Of a stretch of DNA of 64,000 nt, positions 18,900 through 28,680 are shown piece by piece (the stretch's first letter is position 1; the number at the start of each line of letters is the position of its first letter). The position numbers and the translations under genes were made by a program. The stretch is from DATBLE01 sp963808815 (GTDB taxonomy: Bacteria; Actinomycetota; Thermoleophilia; Gaiellales; Gaiellaceae). Under the pieces are notes generated by a model, which was given only the letters and a program-made list of their open reading frames with translations, was not told the DNA's origin and ran no database searches. The stretch is taken from assembly GCA_963808815.1 (NCBI GenBank), contig CAWEGI010000003.1, positions 1 to 64,000 on the forward strand, read 5' to 3'.

Positions 18900-19238
18900 C
18901 TAGGCCGCCTGGATGTCGCAGCCCAGGTACATCAGCGCCGCGACCGCCTCGGTCACGAAGGCGCTTGCCTGGTTGGCGTCCGCAAAGGTATACGGGCCGG
19001 GGCGCACGAGCTGCGTGGTGCCGTGCGGGCAGACCTCCGCCTCGACCACACAGGACGACCCGTGGTCGACCGCGCGGAGCATCGCCACCATCTTCCCGTC
19101 CTTGCGCGCGTGCCTGACGAACAGCTCGCGTCCTTCGGCGACCTCCGAGGTCGGCGCGACGGGCTCGGGCGAGACCGCCCAGAGATCGTTCCAGGCGGGC
19201 TCCTCGGCCGGCGCCGTGTGCCGGCCGAACCGGATCAC
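18900..19238 (-). CDS. Hypothetical protein
   Basis: A 112-residue soluble protein with sequence HARKDGKMVAMLRAVDHGSSC, two central cysteines (SSCVVEAEVCPHG) and an amphipathic C-terminal helix (ANQASAFVTEAVAALMYLGC). The cysteines are well placed for a disulfide. I do not recognise a family. Its start overlaps the stop of the thioredoxin-like membrane protein upstream by four bases (ATGA), so the pair is co-translated and probably works together. It ends beside the REP palindrome. Confidence 0.7.
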   Translation of the reverse strand: MIRFGRHTAPAEEPAWNDLWAVSPEPVAPTSEVAEGRELFVRHARKDGKMVAMLRAVDHGSSCVVEAEVCPHGTTQLVRPGPYTFADANQASAFVTEAVAALMYLGCDIQAA

Positions 19239-19828
19239 GAGGAGGCGTTCGCGGCTGCCTGAGCGACCGTGTCGCGATCCGCGAAGCCGTCGATCCGGAC
19301 GACGAGTGACTCGGGCGGCCGGAGGACGAGGACGGCCGGGTCCTGGACGGCGCCGTACTTCGCGTTCAGCGAGTCGATGCCGCGGCCGCGCACGTCGATC
19401 GGCACGAAGGAGCTGCCCGCGAGCTTCGCGCCTGCCCTGGCCTCGGCCAGCGCGGTTCCGTCGATCTTCGCCCGCGGGTCGTAGAGGGCGACGACGACGA
19501 CCTGGTCGGCGGCGAGCGCGCGGCGGATCGCGACCGGCAGCTGGTTCGGCGACGCCGCCGGCTTCGGCTTCGCGGCCGTCTTCGCAACCGCCCGGTGCTT
19601 CGTGGGTGTCGCGTGCGGCTTGGCGGAGCTGGCCGCATGCGGCTTCGCGGCGGGCGTGGCCGCCGCGTGGCTCGGCACGTGTTTCACTGGCGCAGGCACG
19701 GGGGCCGGCTCGGAGTTGCTCGAGCCGTGCAGGCGGGTGACGGCCATGAACCCTGCGACGCCTGCTGCGATGACGAGCAGCAGGACGAGCAGGAGCAGGC
19801 GGGCGCGGGCGTCGAGGGTGCGGGTCAC
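19235..19828 (-). CDS. Membrane-anchored protein with thioredoxin-like domain
   Basis: A 197-residue protein. One transmembrane helix (LLLLVLLLVIAAGVAGFMAV) follows a short basic N-terminus. A long Ala/Pro/Lys/His linker (residues 40-95) crosses the wall. The C-terminal domain (residues 96-197: LPVAIRRALAADQVVVVALYDPRAKIDG, FVPIDVRG, PAVLVLRPPE, IDGFADRDTV) has the thioredoxin-like beta-alpha order. No CxxC is present, so it is not a classical redox enzyme. It starts at GTG. It lies just downstream of the minor pilin genes on the same strand and may be part of that unit. Confidence 0.7.
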   Translation of the reverse strand: MTRTLDARARLLLLVLLLVIAAGVAGFMAVTRLHGSSNSEPAPVPAPVKHVPSHAAATPAAKPHAASSAKPHATPTKHRAVAKTAAKPKPAASPNQLPVAIRRALAADQVVVVALYDPRAKIDGTALAEARAGAKLAGSSFVPIDVRGRGIDSLNAKYGAVQDPAVLVLRPPESLVVRIDGFADRDTVAQAAANASS

Positions 19829-19876
19829 GTCTCTGTTATCGGCATCTGCCGTGATGGGCTTGACACCCGACGATGC

Positions 19877-20461
19877 TCAGGCCCCGAACGCGGAAGACTC
19901 GCGGGCCATGATTGCCCCGGTCGAGCCGTCCCGGACGACGACGGTCACGCGTTTCAGGTTGAGACCCGACGCAGGCGTCCGGACCGAGAGCGTCCCGTCG
20001 TTGTTGACGTAGTTCACGTACGTGTCGACGCGGTACGTGTGGCCGTCGGGGCCGGTCACGTTCTGGACGGGCAGGCAGGCCGCGGGCTCGTCGACGGTCG
20101 AGCAGGGTTCGTCGCCGTTCTGACCTGCGACGGCCTGGTTGGTCGAGGGGGGAATCGTCGAGTCGGTCGAGTTCGCGGTCACGTACGTGCCGCTGGTCGG
20201 GATCAGCGTCCCGTCGATCCGCACCGCGGTGAAGGTGCGGGTGCGGTACTTCTCCATCTGCGTGTCGGCGAGGGTCAGGGCCGTTCCCTTCTGGCCGGCT
20301 CGCCGCAGCGAGACGGCACTCGACGTGAACACGGCGAGGAGGGCTCCCACCGCGATCGAGAGCATCGTCATCGCGATCAGCAGCTCGATGAGACCGAATC
20401 CGTCGTCATCTGCCGCGCGTCGCCTCAACCGGCGGGAGCAGTTCGCCGCGAAGGCCGCCAT
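19877..20461 (-). CDS. Minor prepilin, PilV/PilW-like
   Basis: A protein of about 194 residues with a type III prepilin leader. The basic N-terminus ends DDDG, then FGLIELLIAMTMLSIAVGAL carries the +5 Glu of mature pilins. The C-terminal part has four cysteines (EPCSTVDEPAACLP) and beta-rich segments. ATG 20461 is two bases after the stop of the DUF7305 gene, so they form one unit. Minor pilins prime pilus assembly and sit at the tip. Processing by the PilD at 15708 is expected. Confidence 0.82.
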   Translation of the reverse strand: MAAFAANCSRRLRRRAADDDGFGLIELLIAMTMLSIAVGALLAVFTSSAVSLRRAGQKGTALTLADTQMEKYRTRTFTAVRIDGTLIPTSGTYVTANSTDSTIPPSTNQAVAGQNGDEPCSTVDEPAACLPVQNVTGPDGHTYRVDTYVNYVNNDGTLSVRTPASGLNLKRVTVVVRDGSTGAIMARESSAFGA

Positions 20462-20463
20462 GT

Positions 20464-22174
20464 CTACCTGAGCTGCTGCCAGGATCCTGGCACGTCGGCC
20501 CACACTGCCGTGTCGTCGCCCGACTCGTTGGTCGTCTCGTCGTACGCGGCGCCGGGCGCTCCCGGTGGCGGGTTGATGATCGTCCGCGTGTCGCCGTTTC
20601 CGGCCATGTTGGCCGTGTCGGCGAGCACGGGGCCGTGGAGAGTCGCATTCCCGCCTTCGTTGAGGATCCCGTTGGTGAACGCGATCCCCTCGAAGGTGTT
20701 CTGGCCGGTCAATGAGAACCCGGTTGTGCTGTGGCTGCCGTTGTTGTAGGCGACGAAGACGAGCAGGTTCTGGTTGGCGTCGTAGTTACCGAGGCAGGGA
20801 TTCCCCGACGTCGGTGACTCGCAGATGTTTGCCTGGCCGCTGAACGAGATCGTTCCGGTGGCGTAGATCGTCCCCCGGCCGTGGACGACGGCGTTGTCCT
20901 GGCCCGCGAAGCTGAGGTTGCCGTCGATCCAGACCGTTCCCAGGATCGTCAGAGTGCCCGGACTCCCCGACTGCCACTTGAGTCGGCCGATGAGATCGCC
21001 GCTGCTGTTGTAGTACCGGCAGTCGAAGCTGCCGAAGGTGAGGAAGTCGACCGACCCGAGGCTCGGCGGATTGCTCATCGTCGAGTTGTTGTCGAACAGC
21101 GCGCTCTTGAACGTCGAGGCGGTGTAGCCGCTGGGGTACGTCGACATGTAGGCGGGGTCTGCGGGATGCGTTGGGTCGTCGTTGCAGCCGGTGGCGGGTC
21201 CGGGCCTGGCGTTCGCGTACCAGGCCGTGTCGATCGTGGGCGGCGGGATGGTGATCTGCGTCGACGAGTAGGCGGCCGCGTAGATTCCGGACCCGTAACC
21301 ACTCTGGTTGTTCCGCTTGGTCGCGTCCCCGCGCAGGCTGCAAACGACCGATTGCCCACGCGTGTCAACGCAGCCGCCGACCACTGTCGCCTGTGCGATA
21401 CATCCGGAGCCGCATGCAGCGGGCGAGGGTTGCCCTGTTCCGACGGGCGACGAGTTGCTTCCGGTGACCTTGAACTTCCTGCCGACGTACAGGTTGATGG
21501 TCTGACCGGTCCCTGCCGGCTCTCGCATGCTCACGTTGCTGCCGCCCCAGCACAGCGACCCGGCGACGTACATGCTGACGCTGATCGTGAGGTTGCCGCT
21601 GAAGTTGTTTCCAGTCCCGATCGTCACACAGTCGGAGCTCGGGTCGCCGAGGAAGAAGCCGTATTGGTATGCGGGCGAGGGATCATGGTGGACGTTCGAC
21701 GACGAGGAGTGATGGGTGACCGTTTGAGCAACCTTCCGGCTCACGATCCGCGTGACGTTGCCGTCGGGCGAGACGCCGGTGGACGTGATCGTCCAGTAGT
21801 ACAGGTCGGGATTCGACGAGTCCTGCGCGCGCGTCGCCGTGTACGACCACGAGCCGTTGTCGGTGGTTCCACTCACCCCCGGCAAGGAGGTGGCGGTCGC
21901 CGGCAGGGCCTTCGCCGCGTTCACGCCGGCGTTCAAGCCGCGCCTCGGCGATGTTCAGGGCCCGGTTCACCTGGCGGTCGCGGCCGAAATGGTGCTCGTT
22001 CGAGGTGACCTCCGTCATCACCGCGGCGGTGCCGATGGTGAGGACGCCCATCACGATCAGGGTCAGCACCAGCGCGATGCCGTCCTGTCCGGCTAGCCTT
22101 CCGCGGATCACGGCGCGCAGACGCACGCCGCAAGCGGGCTCGGCGGTCGGTTCCGCGTCTCTGGCGCGACCCAT
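20464..22174 (-). CDS. PilX-like pilus assembly protein with DUF7305 domain (one frameshift)
   Basis: The N-terminal part (from ATG 22174) has a basic leader and a hydrophobic helix, QDGIALVLTLIVMGVLTIGT, typical of PilX N-terminal segments. A frame change near 21945 (an extra C before GGCTTGAACGCC) leads into the remaining 490 residues. The last 170 residues (GTVWIDGNLSFAGQDNAVVH, GRGTIYATGTISFSGQANIC, GPVLADTANMAGNGDTR) are a right-handed beta-helix-like DUF7305 domain. Corrected length is about 569 residues. It is followed by a minor pilin two bases downstream. Large PilX-type subunits are thought to form tip complexes, and adhesion is a plausible role. Confidence 0.75.
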
Positions 22175-22274
22175 GCTCTAACCAATCGTCGGAAACGGCG
22201 GGTCGCGCAATCACTCTAGGGGGGTAACGGGATCCCTCTAAACCGTGATCCTGCGTGCCGATGAACAGATCGTG

Positions 22275-22910
22275 ATGAAGCGGATCGTCGATCGTGTGCG
22301 CGCAGGAGCCCGCCTTCGCGGCGTCCTGGCGAAGCAGGGAGGTTTCACCCTGGTCGAGCTGGTCGTCGTGATGGTGATCCTCCTGATCGTGCTGGCGCCG
22401 CTGACCGCACTCGTTCGCTTCGGGCATGATCGCCCAGGTCGACCAGACGAACCGGTTCGACGCACAGGAGAACGCGCGGCAGGCCCTCGACCGGATGCGC
22501 AAGGACATCCATTGCGCGCCACGGCGTCACCGACCCCTACACGAACTCCTCGGGCGGCCAGACCCTCGTTCTCACCGAGACGAACGCCACCGGCACCGCG
22601 GAGTGCCCCGGTCTCGTCCAGACGAATGCGTCGGCAGTCCAGTGGTGCACGATCCCGGTCGCCGGAGCGACCGACCGCTACCAGCTCTATCGCGAGAACG
22701 ACCCGGACGCGACCTGCGACGGGAGCATCTCGACCTTCATGGTCGACTACCTGACCCGGGCCGACATCTGGGCGAGCCCGACGTGCATCAGCGGGCAGTA
22801 TCCGACGGTCGAGGTGACGTATGCCGGTCGACGTCGACCCCTCGAAGCGCCCTGGCGCGTATCAGCTCAGCGACCAGATCGCCCTGCGCAACGGCGACAT
22901 CTGCAACTAG
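22275..22910 (+). CDS. Minor prepilin, GspJ/PilW-like (three frameshifts)
   Basis: From ATG 22275 a basic leader precedes the prepilin motif KQGGFTLVELVVVMVILLIV. The frame then changes near 22413, 22520 and 22826. The pieces join as MIAQVDQTNRFDAQENARQ, then TDPYTNSSGGQTLVLTETN through DGSISTFMVDYLT, ending ALRNGDICN with TAG at 22908. The joined pieces give about 210 residues with several cysteines. The order and lack of missing parts argue for a complete gene with three single-base insertions. It is divergent from the DUF7305 minor pilin unit. Confidence 0.7.
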
Positions 22911-22957
22911 GGTCGGGTGCCCGTAGGCAGCACACCGAGTCGCTACCGTTGAGCTCC

Positions 22958-23978
22958 GTGGCATCAGGCCCCGAGACCGGCTCGACCTTCCAGCGCCGGC
23001 TGCTGCGAGGGTCGGCGACCCTGATCTTCACAGGTCTCTGTGTCTGGTACCTGATCGCGAAGATCGACTTCCGCGAGACGGCAGATGTTCTCGGTGATTC
23101 GGAGCTCTCGCTGCTCGTGCTCGCATTCGCGATCCTCGTTCTCGCGCTCGTCCCACTCGCGTGGCGCTGGCAGCGGCTGCTGTCGGCGCGCGGGATCCGA
23201 GAAGGCCTGACGTGGCTCATCCGCACCTACTTTGTCTCCTATACAGCGAGCCAGGTCCTGCCGACCTCGCTGGGGGGCGACGCGATGCGGATCTTCGAGA
23301 CGGCACGCCGTCACCCGGGCACGAAGGGCGCCGTGGCAGGCTCCGTCCTGCTCGAGCGCGGGCTGGGGGCGGTCGCGACCCTGACTCTCGGCGCAGTCGG
23401 CTTCGTCCTCGCGGCCGGGCGCTACGACGTCGGCCCGTACCTGTGGCTCGAGCTGGCGATCGCGCTCGCCACGATCCTGCTGGCCGTCGTCGTGTTCTCC
23501 CGTCGTGCGCGCCGGCCGTTGGCGCGGATGGAGCCGCTGCTGAGACGGCTGCGCCTCGCTCGGTCCGCTCGGCGCCGTCTACCGGGGCGTCCACGGCTAC
23601 CGCGACCACGTGGCTCTCGTCACAGGGATGACAGCGCTGACCATCGTCGTCCAGGCGTTCCGGATCCTGGCGATCTGGCTCTGTGCGGAAGCGGTCGGCG
23701 TGCATCTCTCGCCGCTTCCCTACTTCGTGATGGGGCCGATGTTCTTCCTCGTCATGCTCGCACCGTTCACGCTGAACGGGTTCGCGCTGCGCGAGGCGTT
23801 CTTCGTCAGCTTCCTCGGTCAGCTCGGTGTCGACGCCGATCAGGCGTTCGCGACCGGCTTCCTGTACTTCCTGCTGGCACTGGCGCTCTCGGTTCCCGGT
23901 GCCGTGATCTGGGCGGTCGAAGGTGTCGGCGGCCTCATCGGCCGGGGCCGGCCGGCCCGGCCGAGCGAGGCGCCCTAG
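22958..23978 (+). CDS. Flippase-like membrane protein (UPF0104/LPG synthase TM family), one frameshift
   Basis: A polytopic membrane protein of about 339 residues after correction. The family motifs are TYFVSYTASQVLPTSLGGDA followed by MRIFETAR, VLLERGLGAVATL, and in the second half LAPFTLNGFALREAFFVSFL. The frame changes at 23564, where one T is extra (CGG-T-CCGCTCGG). Members include glycolipid-linked flippase-like proteins and MprF membrane domains; without the synthase domain a lipid translocation role is likely. GTG 22958 is the chosen start. Its end overlaps the convergent methyltransferase by 44 bases, so it belongs with the glycan block. Confidence 0.8.
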
Positions 23979-24705
23979 CGAGGGCGACAATGCCGGTGCC
24001 GAGGCGCGTCTGCGCGAAGGGCCGCTGCAGTACCCGGAACGGAGCCGAGATGCCCGCGGTCAGCCAGCCGATCCCGTCGGGCGGCTGGAGCCAGCGGCCG
24101 CTCGCCGCAGTCTGCTGCTCCATCGAGGCGCTGTTCCGCGTGCTCGCGAGGCGGCCGATCGCGTTCCGGCCCACCTCGAGCGCGTAGCCGAAGGGAAAGC
24201 CGGAGGTGAGGACGATCGGATCGACGAACCCGGCCGCCTCCAGCACATGGGCCATGTCCTCGGGGTCGTAGCGGCGATGGTGGCCGACGATGCGGTCGTG
24301 TGGGCCGAAACGGTGCCGGTGCGCGGGAGCGCTCACGAGGACCCAGCCCCCTTCGCGGACGCGGCGGCGCCACTCCGTGAGCGCACTGACGTCGTCTTCG
24401 AGGTGCTCGAGCACCTCGAAGCTGCAAAGGAGGTCGAACACGGCACCCGGGGCGAGCGCCGAGACGTCTCCGAGGACGATCTCTCCGCGCCCGATCGCCC
24501 GCAGGCGCGAGGCGGCACGGTCGAAGGCCTCCGCGTCCGGCTCGACTGCTGTGTAGTCGTAGTCGGAGGCGAGCCGGGCACCCACGGCTCCCTCGCCCGC
24601 GCCGACCTCGAGGATCGACGCGACCTCCTGTCCGAGCATCCGCAGCAGCCGCTGCACGAGGTCGAAGCGAAGCCAAGCGTTCAGCGGCAGCGGAGGAGGG
24701 CTCAT
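23935..24705 (-). CDS. Class I SAM-dependent methyltransferase
   Basis: A 256-residue methyltransferase. Motif I is ILEVGAGEGAVGARL, the acidic ribose contact is in YTAVEPDAEAFDRA, and FDLLCSFEVLEHLEDD is the motif IV/post region of Methyltransf_11/23 enzymes. The segment APAHRHRFGPHDRIVGHHRRY is usual for sugar or polyprenyl-linked glycan methyltransferases. It starts at the overlap (ATGA) with the glycosyltransferase stop. The substrate is unknown; the neighbours suggest a surface glycan. Confidence 0.88.
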   Translation of the reverse strand: MSPPPLPLNAWLRFDLVQRLLRMLGQEVASILEVGAGEGAVGARLASDYDYTAVEPDAEAFDRAASRLRAIGRGEIVLGDVSALAPGAVFDLLCSFEVLEHLEDDVSALTEWRRRVREGGWVLVSAPAHRHRFGPHDRIVGHHRRYDPEDMAHVLEAAGFVDPIVLTSGFPFGYALEVGRNAIGRLASTRNSASMEQQTAASGRWLQPPDGIGWLTAGISAPFRVLQRPFAQTRLGTGIVALARAPRSAGPAGPGR

Positions 24706-25862
24706 GCCGCGACGGATGCGACCCGTGCGTAGAGGGCGGCGGTGACGGAGGCCGGCCGGAACGAGAGCATCGCGCGCTCGTAGGCGGCCGCACGCAGCTC
24801 GGCGACTCGCTTCGGATTCGAGGCGAGCTCGATCAGGGCGTGGGCGAGGGAGCGTGCATTGCCCGGCTGGACGAAGACTGCAGCGGGATCGAGGGCGTCC
24901 CGCTGCGGGCTCGTGTCGGACGTGACGATCGCGGTCCCTGCGGCTGCCCCCTGGAAGACCTTGTTCGGGACGACCCGCAACGCCTTCGGCCCGGTGCCGA
25001 AGATCCCGAGGCAGACGTCGTGCGTGGCCACGACAGAAGGCAACTCGTCAGGGTCGATCCAGTCGATCCAGTCTATGGATGCGTTCTCGGCTGCGACTGC
25101 CCGCGTCGCCTCGTAGTCCTGGCCGCGGCCGATCAGCGTCAGCCGGACGGCCGGCACCGAGGCGAGCAGGCCGGCGGCCTCGCCGATCACCGGCGCTCCT
25201 TGGAGCGGCGTGAACGAGCCGAAGAAGACGACGCGCAACGGGCTGCCGGGGGAAGAGTCCGGGCTGTGAAACCACTCCTCGGCGGCGCCGACGGGGACGA
25301 CGAGAGCGCGGTCGTGCGCCGCTCCGTGGATGAGCTCCAGGTGCCACGCGGTGTCGACACAAGGGACGTCGGCAGCTTCGAGGGCGGCGCGGTCGAGACG
25401 CTCGAGCAGGCGTACGACGAGACCCGGTCGGGCGCCCCGATCGAGCGCGGTGTCGCTGGCGGAGATCAGATGATCGAGGACGACGGGCACGTCCGGCCAG
25501 AGCCGGCACGCAAGATGGACGTCGAAGTGACCCATGTACCCGACCACGACGAGGTCGATCGGCGGCAGACGGCGAGAACGAAGCCAGAGCCGCCACCACG
25601 CCCCCGCGAGGCGGACGACCAGAATCGGGACGAGCCACGGCTGCTTGAGGATCCGAACGCGCATCGCGGTGTCGAAGCCGAGCGGGACATTGCATTCGAC
25701 GACCTCGTCGCCGAGTGCTGCGAATCCCTCCTGGAGGACTCGGATGCGCGGGTAGAGTCGCGCGTCGTAGGTGCCGAAGAAGAGGACGCGACGACGGCCC
25801 GGGAGCTTGCGCCGGCCGGCGGGTCTGACGCGGGCTCGAGTCGGCGAGAGTCCGATTCGCAT
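24702..25862 (-). CDS. GT4-type glycosyltransferase
   Basis: A 386-residue GT-B enzyme. The N-terminal Rossmann domain begins RVLFFGTYDARLYPRIRVLQ. The C-terminal half has RVVFFGSFTPLQGAPVIGEA, LTLIGRGQDY, and the nucleotide-sugar binding region DVCLGIFGTGPKALRVVPNK followed by VFQGAAAGTAIVTSD. No signal peptide is present, so it acts in the cytoplasm or at the inner membrane face. It is coupled to the methyltransferase. The sugar donor cannot be read from sequence. Confidence 0.87.
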   Translation of the reverse strand: MRIGLSPTRARVRPAGRRKLPGRRRVLFFGTYDARLYPRIRVLQEGFAALGDEVVECNVPLGFDTAMRVRILKQPWLVPILVVRLAGAWWRLWLRSRRLPPIDLVVVGYMGHFDVHLACRLWPDVPVVLDHLISASDTALDRGARPGLVVRLLERLDRAALEAADVPCVDTAWHLELIHGAAHDRALVVPVGAAEEWFHSPDSSPGSPLRVVFFGSFTPLQGAPVIGEAAGLLASVPAVRLTLIGRGQDYEATRAVAAENASIDWIDWIDPDELPSVVATHDVCLGIFGTGPKALRVVPNKVFQGAAAGTAIVTSDTSPQRDALDPAAVFVQPGNARSLAHALIELASNPKRVAELRAAAYERAMLSFRPASVTAALYARVASVAA

Positions 25863-25924
25863 GCAAGCGAGATCGGCTCGTGGAGGCGGAGGCTAGACAC
25901 GCCGAAGGGTGATATGAAGCGCCG

Positions 25925-28025
25925 CTATCTCGGGAGGCGGAGCGGGCGACGCGATTCGCATGCGGATCGGCTGGCGGTGAACGCCGGGGGGGTCGCGGCG
26001 ACGCTCACAGTACGTGGACCGAACAGTGCGTAGTTCCTCGTGCGGTAGGTCACGCGGGCGTTTCTGGCGGCGCAGACCGGAATCCGAACGCTCTGCGGGT
26101 GCCCCGGGCTGACCCGCACCGTCATCCGCGAGCTTTCCCCGAACCGGAATGTGAGCTTGGACGCTCCGACAACGGGAGATGCCGTCAGCCGCATCGTGAG
26201 CCAGCCCGACACCGACCGGCCGGGCACGGTGGGCCACACGTAGATGACGCCGGCGGCAGCAAGCCAGCCGTCCGCGTAGCGTCCGAGCGCGTACAGGCGC
26301 AGGCGCGGACGCCTGGCTCGATCGGGCATCCACAGGGTTGCGGTGGGGCCGCGCTCGAGGACTTGAGCATCCTGGAGCCGAACGGTGGAGCCGTACGAGT
26401 CGACGAGCAGCGGGCCTGCGAGAGGCTTGCCGCTGACAGTCAGCGAGCCGTCGTCGCCCACGCGTACGCGCTCGGTGCGGAAAGCGTCGAACTTCGCCGC
26501 ACCCGGGAGGAGCGCGACCCGAGTGATCGAGCGGTTCCAGAAGAGCTGCTGGAGGGTGAAGCCGCCGCGGCCGCCGCTGTACGACTGGAGCAGTGTCACC
26601 TGGCCGACATGGGCGCGGTCGACCCAGGATGCGTCGCCCGGCAGTGCGATCTTCCGCAGACGTGCTCGTGCTCCTGGACGTCGAGGGCAACGGCGCCGGC
26701 CGAGGCCACACCGGTTGCGAGCAGAGCGAATCCGAGCACGACCGGCGTGCCTAGCCGTGGGCGCCTCGATGCGAGCACGGCGATGACTGACATCAGCCCG
26801 ACCGCGGCTGCGACGATGCCGGCCGCGTTCCCTGCTCCGCCGAGCTTGCCGGTGAGCCAGTAGACGCCGAACAGGATCGGCGAGGCGTTGATGGTCGGCG
26901 GCGATCGCGAAGCCGCTCAGCGGGACACGCACCGAGAGGATCACGAGTGCCGCGGCGAGCACGAGGTGAGGAACGCGGAGCGGGCCATCCGCGCTTGGCA
27001 TAGAGGGCGAAGCAGATGCCGAGGAGTGGAGCGACGTAGAAGACGTAGCGCTCCTTGATCTCGTTCACGCCGTAGACAGCCACCCGGCCTGCGGCGTTCG
27101 CCTGGAGCAGCCCGGCCTCGGTCACGAGGGCAGCCGCGAGCAGGACGACGACGACGCCGAACGACTGCTCGAGCCGGAGCCGGGGCGTCGAAGCGCGAGC
27201 CAGAGGCCGAGCAGAGCGCCGGGGACGATGATCCAGCCCGCGGCGTAGGCCAGCACCATCGTGTCCCAGCCGGACCAGCGGAGGAAGGCGATCGGATGCA
27301 GGTGCAGATGGAGAACCGGGTGGTAGTAGCCGACTACGTGACCCGGGCCTGCGAGGGCCAGACCGAAGACGGGAAGCAGCGAAGACGCAGATCGGCAGGA
27401 GCTGCTCACGTAGTGCTGCCTTGATGCGGCGCTCTCGCGCTCCGAGCACCAGCGCAGCGCAGAAGAAGACGATCGGCAGGACGGCGAGCTGGGCGCGCGT
27501 GAGGGCGGCGAGCGCGGCGAACGCGACGAAGGCGAGCTGCGCGCGCCGGGTCGGCTCCGCGAGGGCGATCGTGGCTGCGGCGACCGCAGCAAGGACCAGC
27601 GGATACGCGAACGGCTCCGAGGTGACGAACGAGGCGTAGAGGAGGTCGGGGACGAGCAGAGCCAAGGCGGCCAGGGCGAGCGCGATCCGGCGCGAGAGGC
27701 CGAGGCGCAGCGCAAGGAGGTACACCGGGATCGCAGCAAGGGACATCGCGAGCGCGCCGATCGCCTGGACGACACGGAAGGCAGTCCCGACGTCGCCGAT
27801 CAGCCACGCCGGCGCGGTGAGGATCGGCTGGAGCAGCGCCGGGAAGTGCGCCGGGCCACCGCGGATTGACGGATGGCCGGAGTCGGCGAGCGACCGCCCG
27901 ATCGCCGAGTAGATGTACTCGTCAGGGAAGAGCGCGGGCGTCGATCGGAGCCAGGCTCAGCCCGTGCGAACGACGAAGCTCGCGCCGACGAGGGCTACGA
28001 GCGCATAGACAGGATGACGCTTCAC
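25925..28025 (-). CDS. GT-C fold membrane glycosyltransferase (several frame changes)
   Basis: Reading from GTG 28025, the pieces give a first helix (VYALVALVGASFVVRT), a stop or slip near 27957, then the GT-C hallmark loop ALFPDEYIYSAIGRSLAD with the catalytic acidic pair. Many transmembrane segments follow (FVTSEPFAYPLVLAAVAAAT, NEIKERYVFYVAPLLGICF). A C-terminal extracellular beta domain (SVSGWLTMRLTASPVVGASK, FALFGPRTVSV-like end) closes at TAG 25925. Frame changes occur near 27380, 27190, 26990, 26890 and 26670. Such enzymes transfer sugars from polyprenyl phosphate on the outer face. Whether it is functional depends on those shifts being artefacts. Confidence 0.6.
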
Positions 28026-28062
28026 AGGCCTTTTGCTCGGCACAACGGGCTCGGGACTTTAG

Positions 28063-28094
28063 AAAGCGAAGAGGGCGCGGTGTTCCGCGCCCTC
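28063..28094 (-). terminator. Intrinsic terminator after the major pilin gene
   Basis: On the minus strand the stem GAGGGCGCGG, loop AACA and CCGCGCCCTC are followed by TTCGCTTT. The 10-bp GC-rich stem and T-rich tail are a standard Rho-independent terminator, placed 26 bases after the pilin TAA. Confidence 0.9.
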
Positions 28095-28119
28095 TCGATG
28101 ACTCGTGGAGCGGTTCTGC

Positions 28120-28522
28120 TTACGCAGGCGCCGCCGATGACGATCTGCGCCGACGGGCCCGCCTTCGCGGCCGTCTTCGTGGCGTCATCGGCGACGTGGC
28201 CTGGACGCAGTAGCTCGTTGCCGCGCTGCTTGGCCGCGAGGATCGTGTACAGGTGGCGTTGATCGACTGGTCGTAGGACGCCTTCAGTGCGGCGGCGGTC
28301 ATGCCGGCGTACGTGCCGTTGTCGGAGAACCACGCCTCGACCGACGGGATCGACCGACCGCAGGTCGGCGCCGGCCGCGCTCTTGTTCGCGCGGTCCCTG
28401 AAGCTCAGGTACGAGGGGATCGCGATCGCCGTGAGGATCGCGAGGATGATCATCACGACGAGGAGCTCGATCAGGGTGAAACCCTTCTCGCTCCTCAGAC
28501 GCTTCCGCAACTTGTCGAGCAT
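28120..28522 (-). CDS. pilA: Major type IV pilin PilA (several frame changes)
   Basis: ATG 28522 is preceded by GGAAGGAG. The leader ends RSEKG and the mature N-terminus FTLIELLVVMIILAILTAIA is the classic N-methylated pilin helix with Glu5. The globular part reads SVEAWFSDNGTYAGMTAAAL and KASYDQSINAT in a second frame, SYCVQATS in that frame, and KTAAKAGPSAQIVIGGAC back in the first. This implies three or four single-base changes in 200 bp. The stop is TAA 28120, just before a strong terminator, as expected for a highly expressed single gene. The subunit would form the pilus fibre. Confidence 0.8.
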
Positions 28523-28680
28523 GGTGCTCCTTCCTTGGGGGTTTTGCGGTGGCCCCGGCACCTATCGGCGGCGCGCCGTCGCGCCCCGCAGCCCTAGAAC
28601 GGGTGAAATCCCCTGCTCAGACGGGGTAGGCCGAGTGGCCCGTTAAGGATCGGCCGCGCACTGCCGATAGCCCGTCCGGG

